Source of the DNA: Treponema sp.
GTDB taxonomy: Bacteria > Spirochaetota > Spirochaetia > Treponematales > Breznakiellaceae
Assembly (NCBI GenBank): GCA_031270205.1
Contig: JAISYA010000138.1
Span: forward strand, 1-9,162
Reading direction: 5' to 3'
DNA: 9,162 nt
Under the pieces are notes generated by a model. The model worked only from the letters and a program-made list of their open reading frames with translations, had not been told where the DNA came from and did not search any database. Position numbers and translations under genes: made by a program. Below are positions 1 through 7,387 of this stretch, piece by piece (position 1 is the first letter of the stretch; every line of letters begins with the position of its first letter).

Positions 1-1
1 C

Positions 2-1369
2 GAGGCCAAAGCGGCGCTCGGGGCGAAAGCCGGGGCCGTAGATATATTTGACGATTATCTTTCAAGCATTGACGCCATAATAGGCGCGTTCGAGGCTGAG
101 AAGACTGCCCGCATCGCGGGAATAGAGGAAGGGAAACGCCAGGAGGCGGAGCGTGCGCGGCATGCGGCAAAGAGGGCCGCCGCAAGCGCCGCCAAAAAGA
201 AAGTTGTTTTCAGCCTGGTGTTTTGGGGGATATTCGCCGCCCTTGCCTGTTGGATATTATACGCAACATCTCCCGATGGTTTTCGTATGGGAGAATTGGA
301 TGGAAGTTATGACGCCATATCCACTATTAGAACGGTGTGCGGTGTTGTTGGGGCGTTGCTAGGCGGCTGTGTAGGTCTTGCGGGCGGTGTAATTGGAGCG
401 CTAATTGGGGGAGCCATTGGGTTTGCTCTCTTTCGTTTTTTGTTGGGCTCGTTGTTTGGAGCGTTGTTTACTACCGGAATTGGCCATATAATAATCGCGT
501 TTATAGCAATCGTTCCTGTTTGGTTCTTTTATAAATGGAGAATGAAAAAATGGAACGCTTCGACGGCGGCTTTGGCGTGGCCGCCTATACTAACGGCAGT
601 TGCAATTTTTATAGTAATGTTTTTAGGCGCGGACAATTTATTACGGATGGGGCTGCAACGCCTGGGATTGACCGGAAGAGAAGTCGTTGTGGAAGAGCCT
701 CCTGTTGTTACGGTTACGGTAACAAGCGCGGCGGCGAATATCCGTTCCGCTCCTGACAGCACCAAAGACAACGTTATCACCCAAATGAAAAAAGGCGACA
801 CACTCATTGCGGCCGGCGCTGTTAATAACGGCTGGCTTCCGGTAGAGATAGACGGCCAGGCGGGCTACGTCAGCGCGAGTCTGGTAAGTATGGAAAATAT
901 AGTATTCCAAAGCGGCGTAAGTTATCTCAATCAGGAAGATTATGATGCGGCGCTCCGGGAGTTCAATGAGACAATACGGCTTAACCCCAATAATGCCTCG
1001 GCCTATGCTTACCGGGGACGGGCCTACCAGCGCCGGGGGAATTATGATCAGGCCATAGCAGACTGTGATAAGGCGATCAGTCTCAATCCCAATGATCCTA
1101 TGGCGTACTTTGCCAGAGGTTCTTCCTATTACGGCAAAGAGAATTACGGCCAGGCGATAAGTGATCTCACCCAGTCGATTAACCTTGATCCCCATAATTC
1201 GAACGCCTATAACAACCGGGGAATTTCCCACTTAAACAATGGGGATGTAGATCAGGCGATAGACGATTATAAGCAGGCGCTTCGAATTGACCCGAAGAAC
1301 AGCACCGCAAAGGATAATTTGGATAATGCGTTGGCCTGGAAGAAGCTAAATAAAACAGGGAGCCCGTAA
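2..1369 (+). CDS. Membrane protein with glycine-zipper segments, SH3 domain and four TPR repeats (5' end outside window)
   Basis: The frame is open from base 2, so the gene is cut by the left edge; 455 residues are visible. Residues 1-67 are charged and helical (E/K/R/A-rich), ending in KKK before a first membrane helix (about 68-88). Residues 110-177 are a hydrophobic block with many GxxxG-type glycines and room for about three helices. Another helix lies at 192-209. Basic residues before TM1 and in the loop near 177-184 suggest five helices with the C-terminal half outside the cytoplasm (inference). Residues about 235-297 look like a bacterial SH3 domain (NIRSAP, GDTL, GW, GYV signatures). 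Residues about 298-433 hold four TPRs, each ending in an (L/I)(N/D)P-type turn. A GTG at 218 could start a shorter frame, but it lies inside TM1 with no ribosome site, so I reject it. A protein-interaction or cell-envelope scaffold is likely; the exact role is unknown. Confidence 0.85.
   Translation, partial: EAKAALGAKAGAVDIFDDYLSSIDAIIGAFEAEKTARIAGIEEGKRQEAERARHAAKRAAASAAKKKVVFSLVFWGIFAALACWILYATSPDGFRMGELDGSYDAISTIRTVCGVVGALLGGCVGLAGGVIGALIGGAIGFALFRFLLGSLFGALFTTGIGHIIIAFIAIVPVWFFYKWRMKKWNASTAALAWPPILTAVAIFIVMFLGADNLLRMGLQRLGLTGREVVVEEPPVVTVTVTSAAANIRSAPDSTKDNVITQMKKGDTLIAAGAVNNGWLPVEIDGQAGYVSASLVSMENIVFQSGVSYLNQEDYDAALREFNETIRLNPNNASAYAYRGRAYQRRGNYDQAIADCDKAISLNPNDPMAYFARGSSYYGKENYGQAISDLTQSINLDPHNSNAYNNRGISHLNNGDVDQAIDDYKQALRIDPKNSTAKDNLDNALAWKKLNKTGSP
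893..1300 (+). repeat. Four tandem TPR-encoding units (34 codons each)
   Basis: The C-terminal part of the first gene contains four consecutive 34-residue units, starting near bases 893, 995, 1097 and 1199. Each has the TPR pattern of small/aromatic residues (Y-x2-R-G or similar), a D/N-Y/V-x-x-A(I/L) motif, and an LNP/LDP/IDP turn. The repeats are diverged at DNA level. TPR arrays bind peptides or partner proteins. The partner is not evident, though other proteins of this operon are candidates. Confidence 0.85.
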
Positions 1370-1426
1370 ATACAGGTCTGGCCTAAACGCGGACAAATGA
1401 TTTAAGCGGAGTGGTGTGAAGGAAAT

Positions 1427-1432
1427 GAGGAG
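1427..1432 (+). promoter_or_regulatory. Ribosome binding site of the AAA gene
   Basis: GAGGAG sits 6 nt before the ATG at 1439 and supports that start. Two other ATGs nearby (1425 and 1434) are in another frame and reach a stop within a few codons. The 69-nt gap before this gene is the largest gap between genes in the window. I see no convincing sigma70 -35/-10 pair and no hairpin followed by a T-run in it. Read-through from the upstream gene is therefore possible, and an internal promoter is neither shown nor excluded. Confidence 0.75.
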
Positions 1433-1438
1433 TATGCC

Positions 1439-4400
1439 ATGAGCGATACGCTTGTATGCGCTGTTTGCGGCAGGAACAACAGGGAAAACGCAAAATACTG
1501 CCGGTTCTGCGGCGTTTTAACTGAACCGGCGGGCGCCGGACCGGTAATGACGGCGGTGGAACCGGCTATGTCCGCCCCCCAAACTACGGCAGCCGCGCCG
1601 TCGGCAATAACGGCGGCCCCGGCGCTTGACATTCCCTCCGACTACATTGGCCAGGCCGAAGTACGCAAAGAGCTTGACGCCGAAAAACGCTCCCTCAAGT
1701 TTCAGCGCGAGCGGGTCAAAGCCGGTGTAGGCGGCGCTATGGGCAGAAAAATTTTTGTGTTCCGGGGGGACACCGGAACCGGAAAAACCCTGGTCGCCTC
1801 CTGCTTTGTAAAGGAATTACAGCGCGAAAAGTGCCTTGAATCGGACCGGGCAACCATCATTGAGGCGCGCAAACTCGCCAAACAATACGCCGACGAGTTC
1901 GCCCTGGCGTCGTTTTTGCAGGAACAGAAACCAGCGATTCTTGTGGTGGACAACGCCACGGAAAACTCCGCCTTTGTGCACGAACTCATTCTTGCCGTGA
2001 ATAAGCCGGCGGCCGAATGTATCTGCGTCATCATCGGCAGCCGCGACGGTTTTGAAGAATGTTTCAAGAACAACGTGGAAGACCGCCAGCGCGTTTCAAA
2101 GGCCTTTGATTTTGCGGAACTTTCAAACGGTGAACTTGCCCTTGTGCTCCTGAAAAAACTCAGGGAGAGTAACTTCGTCGTTGACCCCGCCCTGAAACAG
2201 CACTTCGAGGCGTACATCGCGGAACGGCGCGGCGACAGCGAGTGTGAATACAAAAACGGCTGGCTTGTGGAAAAAGACATCATCCCTACGATCAGCAAAA
2301 ACCAGGAGGCCCGTCTCACTTCACTTAACGCGGGAAGCCCAGGCGCCCAGGATTACAGGACCATACTGGCGGAGGACCTGCCTCTTAAATACAAGCCCAG
2401 AACGGTTGACGAAATCCTCGCGGAGCTTGACAACATGGTAGGGCTTACGGACGTAAAGGCAGCCATTCGGGGCATCGCCAACAAGATTATCATGCAGAAA
2501 AAGAAAGCCGAACAGGAAGGCTCGGCTGTTAAAGGCGAAGGCAACAACATCGTTATCACCGGAAACCCCGGCACCGGCAAGACAACGATTGTCCGCACCA
2601 TGGCGGCGCTCTTCAAAGAGGTTGAGCTGCTTCCCTCTGAAAAATTTGTCGAAACCGATGGCAATGGCCTTAAAGGTTCCTATGTGGGTCAGTCCAAGGA
2701 CAAGGTGAACGAACTCTGCGAAAAGGCCATGGGCGGCGTTCTGTTCGTTGATGAAGCCTACACCCTGGCCAACGAAAACGGCGCGGTTGATTCCTTTGCG
2801 GAAGAAGCGGCAACAACTTTGATGAAGTACCTTGAAGACCGCCGCACCGAATTTGTCGGCGTTGTCGCGGGCTACAAAAAAGAAATGGATAACTTCCTTG
2901 ACAAAATAAACCCCGGCATGAGGCGGCGTTTCAAGCACTACCTGCACCTCCCCGACTACACCGCGGATGAGCTGTTCACGATTTTTGAAAAGTTTAACGT
3001 AGAGAAAAACGGCTACGTCCTGACGGAGGAAGCCCGTGAACTTGCCCGCGCCGCGATTCGGGACATGGTCAATAACAAGGGCCCCGGCTTTGGCAACGCG
3101 GGGGACATCCGGGTGTTCTACGAAAAAATTACCAGCCGCCAGTCCGACAGGCTGGCGAAACTTTCCGCTGCGGAACAGGACGCCGGGCTTAAAACTATCG
3201 AGGCCGCAGACATCGGCTACGAAAAGAAGAAGCGGCGTTCCGTTGACGAGGTGCTGGCCGAGCTTGACGCCATGGTGGGCATGACCGAGGTAAAGAAGGC
3301 GGTGCGCGGCATTGCCAACAAGATTCAGATTGAACTGGACATCGAGAAAAAGGAGAAGGAGGCCGCCGAAGCCGCCGGTGAGGACGTCAAGGCAGCGAAG
3401 AAGAGGGACAAAGAGGGGAACAACATTATCATTACCGGAAACCCCGGTACGGGCAAAACAACAATTGTCCGCACCCTGGGCAAGCTGTTCAATGCCATGG
3501 GGCTTTTACCAACCGAGACGGTTATCGAGACCGACGGCAACGGCCTTAAGGGTTCCTATGTGGGCCAGTCCAAGGACAGGGTGAACGATCTCTGCGCCCA
3601 GGCAATGGGCGGCATCCTCTTTGTCGATGAAGCCTACACCCTGGCGGACGAAAACGGCCCCTCGGACTCATTCGCCGAAGAGGCCGCCGTTACCCTGATG
3701 AAACATCTTGAGGATGATCGGGACAAGTTTGTCGGTATCGCCGCGGGTTATCCAAAGGAGATGGAATATTTCCTTGACAAGATAAACCCCGGCATGAGGC
3801 GGCGTTTCAAGCACTTCCTTTATCTGCCCGATTACAGCGCCGAAGAACTCTTCCTGATTTTCAAGGGCATGGCAAAGGCAAAAGAGCTTGTTCTGACCGC
3901 GGACGCGCTTCAGGCGGCGGAAGAAGCCATTACCGACATGTACAACAATAAGGGCGCGAACTTTGGTAACGCCGGCGAGATCCGTGTCTTCCTTGAGCGT
4001 ATCGAGACCCGCAAGAGCGACAGGCTGTCGGAACTCAAATCAAGCGGCCATGACCTGAGTGTGGAGGAGATGAAAACCATCGAGGCCGCCGACATCGGCT
4101 ACGAAAAGAAAAAGCGGCTTTCAGTTGACGAAGTGCTCGCGGAACTTGATGCCATGGTCGGCATGATCGATGTAAAAAAGGCCGTCCGAGAAATTGCCAA
4201 CAAGATTCTAATTCAAAAAGAAATTGAAGAGAAGGATGGGACAAAGACAAAGGGCGAGGGCAACAACATCATCCTTACCGGAAACCCCGGCACGGGCAAG
4301 ACGACTATCGTCAGAACCATGGGGAAACTCTTCAAGTCGATTGGACTGCTGCCCACGGACAATGTCATCGAAATCGACGGCAACGGGCTTAAAGGCTCCT

Positions 4401-4951
4401 ATGTCGGCCAGTCAAAAGATAATGTAAACGAATACTGCCGCAAAGCCATGGGCGGTATTCTCTTTGTGGACGAGGCCTACACCTTGGCTAACGAACGGGG
4501 TCCTGTGGATTCCTTTGCCGAAGAAGCTGCCACAACCTTAATGAAGTACCTCGAAGATCGCCGTACCGAGTTTGTGGGGATCGCCGCTGGTTATCCAAAG
4601 GAGATGGAATATTTCCTTGACAAAATAAACCCCGGCATGAGGCGGCGTTTCAAGCACTACCTTTACCTGCCGGACTACAGCGCAGAAGAACTCTTCCTTA
4701 TTTTGCAGAGCATGGCGAAACAGCAGGGTTACTGCTTTACTCCCCGGGCTCTTGAAATATCGGAAGAAGCCGTGTTTGCCATGCACCGCAGCAAGGGTCT
4801 CAATTTCGGCAACGCCGGGGAAATCCGCGTGTTCTTTGAAAAAATCACGACCCGCCAGTCAAGCCGGCTTGCCGCGCTTTCCCAGAAAGAGAGGGCCGAT
4901 AAGCTCAAAACCATTGAGGCGGAAGACATTCCTGATGGAGGGGAACAATGA
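1439..4951 (+). CDS. Zinc-ribbon multi-AAA+ ATPase with one divergent P-loop domain and three CbbX/CfxQ-type domains
   Basis: This 1170-residue protein begins with a zinc ribbon (C7-x2-C10, C21-x2-C24) and an Ala/Pro-rich linker (30-62). A divergent P-loop domain follows (about 65-300; Walker A GDTGTGKT 110-117, ILVVDN Walker B-like at D171). Three tandem AAA+ domains then start at about 323, 602 and 896. Each has GNPGTGKTT (K381, K673, K954), a pore-loop-like SYVGQS (Y415, Y707, Y988), LFVDEAYTL (E439, E731, E1012), NPGMRRRF (from 491, 783, 1064) and FGNAG(D/E)IR (R558, R849, R1130). These motifs match the CbbX/CfxQ, SpoVK and EccA family, whose members normally carry one such domain and work as hexamers remodelling protein partners. 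All catalytic residues are kept in the three repeats, so they are probably active. It is soluble, with no signal peptide or membrane helix. The stop overlaps the FHA gene. A role as a phospho-regulated remodeller is inference; there is no sign of Rubisco. Confidence 0.93.
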   Translation: MSDTLVCAVCGRNNRENAKYCRFCGVLTEPAGAGPVMTAVEPAMSAPQTTAAAPSAITAAPALDIPSDYIGQAEVRKELDAEKRSLKFQRERVKAGVGGAMGRKIFVFRGDTGTGKTLVASCFVKELQREKCLESDRATIIEARKLAKQYADEFALASFLQEQKPAILVVDNATENSAFVHELILAVNKPAAECICVIIGSRDGFEECFKNNVEDRQRVSKAFDFAELSNGELALVLLKKLRESNFVVDPALKQHFEAYIAERRGDSECEYKNGWLVEKDIIPTISKNQEARLTSLNAGSPGAQDYRTILAEDLPLKYKPRTVDEILAELDNMVGLTDVKAAIRGIANKIIMQKKKAEQEGSAVKGEGNNIVITGNPGTGKTTIVRTMAALFKEVELLPSEKFVETDGNGLKGSYVGQSKDKVNELCEKAMGGVLFVDEAYTLANENGAVDSFAEEAATTLMKYLEDRRTEFVGVVAGYKKEMDNFLDKINPGMRRRFKHYLHLPDYTADELFTIFEKFNVEKNGYVLTEEARELARAAIRDMVNNKGPGFGNAGDIRVFYEKITSRQSDRLAKLSAAEQDAGLKTIEAADIGYEKKKRRSVDEVLAELDAMVGMTEVKKAVRGIANKIQIELDIEKKEKEAAEAAGEDVKAAKKRDKEGNNIIITGNPGTGKTTIVRTLGKLFNAMGLLPTETVIETDGNGLKGSYVGQSKDRVNDLCAQAMGGILFVDEAYTLADENGPSDSFAEEAAVTLMKHLEDDRDKFVGIAAGYPKEMEYFLDKINPGMRRRFKHFLYLPDYSAEELFLIFKGMAKAKELVLTADALQAAEEAITDMYNNKGANFGNAGEIRVFLERIETRKSDRLSELKSSGHDLSVEEMKTIEAADIGYEKKKRLSVDEVLAELDAMVGMIDVKKAVREIANKILIQKEIEEKDGTKTKGEGNNIILTGNPGTGKTTIVRTMGKLFKSIGLLPTDNVIEIDGNGLKGSYVGQSKDNVNEYCRKAMGGILFVDEAYTLANERGPVDSFAEEAATTLMKYLEDRRTEFVGIAAGYPKEMEYFLDKINPGMRRRFKHYLYLPDYSAEELFLILQSMAKQQGYCFTPRALEISEEAVFAMHRSKGLNFGNAGEIRVFFEKITTRQSSRLAALSQKERADKLKTIEAEDIPDGGEQ
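3746..3815 (+). repeat. Near-identical 70-bp repeat, copy in AAA unit 2
   Basis: This segment matches 4589-4658 with one mismatch (G at 3781 against A at 4624). It encodes the end of the post-Walker-B strand through the NPGMRRRF motif. Synonymous sites are also conserved, unlike most of the two units, which points to recent exchange between repeats. Confidence 0.85.
4589..4658 (+). repeat. Near-identical 70-bp repeat, copy in AAA unit 3
   Basis: Partner of 3746-3815, with 69 of 70 bases the same at an offset of 843 bases. The core from the NPGM codons through the RRRFKH codons is also the same in unit 1 (about 2908-2938). Such blocks can mediate recombination or gene conversion between the AAA units. 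Confidence 0.85.
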
Positions 4952-5520
4952 TCTGTCCGAATAAGATATGCAGGCAGGAAATCCCCGACGATTCGTGTTT
5001 CTGCGACCAGTGCGGCGCGCAGCTCTTGCGTTGTACCAAATGCGGCTATGTGGGAACCAGTAAATTTTGCGGCAAGTGCGGCAGCCCTATGGCCATCCGG
5101 GAGTCCGGCGTACCGGCTCAGCCGTCCGCCGCGCCGGTAACCACACCGCCGCCGGAAGTTAAGACGCAGCCTGGGCCCATCGCGCCGGATCAGCCCTCCG
5201 CCGCCACGGTTATTGTTCAGCTGCCCGGCGAGACAATTTTTATCTGCCACCCTGACGGCTGGCGGCTGGAAGTCCGCGACGGCGACATCCTGGGACGAAC
5301 CACAGGGCAGCATGCCGCACGGCTGGGCGCGTTTCCCGTCATCTCCGGCAGGCATGCTCAAATTGCGCGGCAGGGAGCGCAGTGGCGTATTGCGGACCTG
5401 GGTTCCACGAACAAGACCTACGTAAACGGAGCGAAGCTGGAACCGAATACGCCGGTTCAAATTAAAAAGAACGATGTATTGAATCTTGCCAATATTACGT
5501 TCACAGTGGAGGAAGGATGA
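4948..5520 (+). CDS. Double zinc ribbon plus FHA domain protein (phosphothreonine reader)
   Basis: This 190-residue protein has two N-terminal zinc-ribbon-like knuckle pairs (C3/C8 with C19/C22, then C29/C32 with C41/C44; C17 is an extra Cys). A Pro/Ala/Thr-rich linker (about 53-86) follows, then a C-terminal FHA domain (about 95-187). The FHA signatures are all present: GR at 116-117, SGRH at 133-136 and GSTNKTYVNG at 152-161. R117, S133 and the S153/T154/N155 loop are the expected phosphothreonine contacts. FHA domains bind phosphothreonine peptides, so this is the likely reader for the kinase encoded downstream. The ATG overlaps the AAA gene's stop (ATGA), with GGAGGGG at 4937-4943, so the two products are probably made in linked amounts. 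No membrane segment is seen. The linker is of lower complexity and probably flexible. Confidence 0.93.
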   Translation: MICPNKICRQEIPDDSCFCDQCGAQLLRCTKCGYVGTSKFCGKCGSPMAIRESGVPAQPSAAPVTTPPPEVKTQPGPIAPDQPSAATVIVQLPGETIFICHPDGWRLEVRDGDILGRTTGQHAARLGAFPVISGRHAQIARQGAQWRIADLGSTNKTYVNGAKLEPNTPVQIKKNDVLNLANITFTVEEG

Positions 5521-6296
5521 CTATTCAAGCGGCGGCCTATTCATCAAAGGGCAGGCGCCCCCACAATGAGGATTCATTTTTAATCGCCGGCAAAACCGGG
5601 ACTTTCAACGCGGTTCCTCCCGGGGGCGGCGGACCGGAAGAAGGCGCGGCGGTCTTTGACGGCGAGATAATAACGCCCCTTTTTTTTGCCGTTGCCGACG
5701 GCATGGGCGGCCACGACGCGGGAGATGCCGCCAGCGCTTTTGTAGTGGAAAAGATGCGCGACGCGGCGGCTTCCTGTACCGGAAGCTTTGACGCCGAAAA
5801 TCTTGAACTGACGATAAAAGCTGTTCACGCGTCACTTCTTGAGGAAGGCAAAACCCGGGGAACCCCTAACATGGGTTCCACCCTTACGGGGCTTGTGCTG
5901 CAAAACGGCGCTCCGCCCGGTTTTTTTAACGCCGGTGACAGCCGGGGCTACCGGCTGCGGAACGGGTTTATCAGGCAGCTCACCCGGGACGATTCGCTTG
6001 CCAGCGTCGTGCCCGGCGCGGCAAAAAACATCATAACCAACGCGGTTGGCGCGGGCCTTCCTGATGTGAGCGTCGCGAGCCGTTTCGCGTCCTCCGTTGC
6101 GGTACCGGGAGATGTTTTCCTCTTTTGCTGTGACGGCGTTCACGGCTTTGTCAGCGACGACGAGATAGAAACAGCCCTTGGCCGGGACAGCCCGCCTGAG
6201 GAAATTGCGAAATATATTGTAGATACGGCAATCGCCCACAATTCTGACGACAACTGCACGGCGGTGGTTGTAAAAATTCTGGAACAAGGGGAATAA
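5517..6296 (+). CDS. PP2C-family (PPM) protein Ser/Thr phosphatase
   Basis: This 259-residue protein is a full-length bacterial PP2C, about the usual size. The PPM motifs occur in order: RRPHNEDSF (13-21, with metal-binding D19), VADGMGGHDAG (59-69, D61), MGSTLTG (119-125), AGDSRGYRLR (139-148), QLTRDDS (154-160), FLFCCDGV (201-208, D206) and DDNCTAVV (244-251, D245). These acidic residues hold the two Mn/Mg ions, so the enzyme should be active. It lacks the membrane anchor of PstP-type phosphatases and should be cytosolic. It would remove phosphates placed by the co-encoded kinase. A roughly 25-residue Gly/Pro/Glu insertion (about 30-55) separates the NED motif from the DGMGG strand. The start codon overlaps the FHA stop (ATGA), with GGAGG at 5508-5512. 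Confidence 0.96.
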   Translation: MTIQAAAYSSKGRRPHNEDSFLIAGKTGTFNAVPPGGGGPEEGAAVFDGEIITPLFFAVADGMGGHDAGDAASAFVVEKMRDAAASCTGSFDAENLELTIKAVHASLLEEGKTRGTPNMGSTLTGLVLQNGAPPGFFNAGDSRGYRLRNGFIRQLTRDDSLASVVPGAAKNIITNAVGAGLPDVSVASRFASSVAVPGDVFLFCCDGVHGFVSDDEIETALGRDSPPEEIAKYIVDTAIAHNSDDNCTAVVVKILEQGE

Positions 6297-6299
6297 ACC

Positions 6300-7376
6300 A
6301 TGGCAGAGAACGGACAGTTACAGCGGCAGGAAGCGGCGCAGCAAGCGCAGCAGGCGGCTGCTGCGGGATCGGCGCTTTGCAAACATTGCGGCGCCGCCCT
6401 GGACCCGGAACTCTCATTCTGCACTAACTGCGGTGAAAAAACCGGGGGCGAAGAACGGGAGTGCGGATACTGTTCAACGCGTACCACTAAAGAGTTCTGC
6501 CCCCACTGCGGGCGGCGGGTCATCTCCGCCAACTGCCCTCAATGCGGAACGCCGTCGATTAACGACGTCTGCGAAAAATGCGGCGCGATTTTGAACTCCG
6601 CCCTTGAAGCGGCAGCGGTTTCCACTCAGCAAGCGCCAGAGCCCGCAAAAATGAGCGCGGAAGAAGCGGCAAAAATTGCGGCGGAATTCAAGGCTCTGGA
6701 ACAGAACGAATCGCCCGAGTTCAAGGCGTTTCAGAAAAAACTCATCGAACGGCAGATCCTGCTTGAAGAGCGGGATTACTTCAACAAGCGGGAGAAGCGC
6801 ATTATTAAGGCTTTCGGCAGCCGTCCCTTTACGCTGGAACTACCCGACCCGACGGAAGAGGCGTTCCGGATGAAAGCCTACGCCGGACTGGAAAAAACCG
6901 TCATTGAGCGGGATCAAAAGGCGATAGAAGCGGAACTTGAAAAGAAGTTCCCTCCGCTGTCGCCCGTTGAAAAAATTGACGATGCGGAACTTAAGCGCCG
7001 CCGCGCCGGAGCTGAAGCGGAACGGCAGCGGTGGATAGCGGTTGAACGGCAAAAGCTGGAACAGGAACGGCGTAAAAAGTTGATAGCAGGGGTCTATTAC
7101 CATGGTAATCCCGCCGCCGACTATGAATACATTAAAATCATTATGACGCTCACCTCAGCGCATTGTATGCACCATTGCGGCGGTCATGGCGATAATTATG
7201 GTGTTTTCCGGGTAAATTTTGACGGAACAAATGTAACCTTAACCGGGAGTATGACTCCGAAAGGATGTCCGTTGTTGTGGACTTCTATGAATAACTTTAG
7301 GGGGACATTGAATGAAAGCGGAACTATCCTGTCAGGATATTGGGATACTTTGGCCATTACGCACTATAAAATATAA
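6300..7376 (+). CDS. Triple zinc-ribbon protein with helical middle and unrecognised beta-rich C-terminal domain
   Basis: This 358-residue protein opens with a Gln/Ala-rich stretch (about 8-22). Three zinc ribbons follow, made from six CxxC knuckles: C27/C30 with C41/C44, C55/C58 with C67/C70, and C79/C82 with C91/C94. Residues about 115-262 are charged and mostly helical, including a Glu/Arg/Lys-rich coiled-coil-like run at 227-261. The last 95 residues (264-358) are beta-rich, with aromatic and Gly-Thr pairs, and contain a CMHHCGGHG cluster (289-297) plus C323. I do not recognise this domain. It has no membrane segments. The gene begins 3 nt after the phosphatase stop, with AAGGGG at 6286-6291, so it belongs to the same transcript. 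A scaffold or adaptor role is plausible from the zinc ribbons shared with the AAA and FHA proteins, but this is inference. The last 300 or so bases look more AT-rich than the rest. Confidence 0.85.
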   Translation: MAENGQLQRQEAAQQAQQAAAAGSALCKHCGAALDPELSFCTNCGEKTGGEERECGYCSTRTTKEFCPHCGRRVISANCPQCGTPSINDVCEKCGAILNSALEAAAVSTQQAPEPAKMSAEEAAKIAAEFKALEQNESPEFKAFQKKLIERQILLEERDYFNKREKRIIKAFGSRPFTLELPDPTEEAFRMKAYAGLEKTVIERDQKAIEAELEKKFPPLSPVEKIDDAELKRRRAGAEAERQRWIAVERQKLEQERRKKLIAGVYYHGNPAADYEYIKIIMTLTSAHCMHHCGGHGDNYGVFRVNFDGTNVTLTGSMTPKGCPLLWTSMNNFRGTLNESGTILSGYWDTLAITHYKI

Positions 7377-7387
7377 AGGGGGCAGAT

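Larger units (their letters stand above)
2405..4930 (+). repeat. Three tandem CbbX-type AAA+ coding units
   Basis: The unit boundaries, taken at the conserved VDE(I/V)LAELD motif, are 2405-3241, 3242-4123 and 4124-4930. The encoded domains align along almost their full length. Unit 2 carries a longer Lys/Ala/Glu-rich insertion before its Walker A (residues about 636-658) than units 1 and 3. The linker with KTIEAADIGYEKKKR is nearly identical after units 1 and 2: 3191-3235 and 4073-4117 differ at only 3 of 45 bases. The array arose by internal duplication. Confidence 0.9.

Noticed and set aside
218..220. GTG as the real start of the first gene
   Set aside because: The same frame is open back to base 2 with a coherent charged segment and KKK before the membrane helix. 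The GTG falls inside that helix and lacks a ribosome site.
641..1231. Minus-strand open frame of 196 codons opposite the SH3-TPR part
   Set aside because: Its periodicity simply mirrors the TPR repeats on the + strand, with no independent evidence for a gene.
1370..1438. Transcription terminator or promoter between the first two genes
   Set aside because: I found no stem of useful length followed by a T-run, and no convincing -35/-10 pair.
1702..2947. Minus-strand open frames of about 205 and 208 codons opposite the AAA gene
   Set aside because: Antisense shadows of the AAA coding sequence with no recognisable motif; the + strand product has complete catalytic motifs.
2405..4930. Rubisco activase (CbbX) function
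   Set aside because: Only the fold family matches. No Rubisco or Calvin-cycle genes are present, and CbbX relatives serve many other roles.
4729..5460. Long minus-strand open frame (243 codons) opposite the AAA and FHA genes
   Set aside because: It lies wholly antisense to well-supported coding sequence. GC-rich codon bias creates such frames, and its translation shows no domain or sensible composition.
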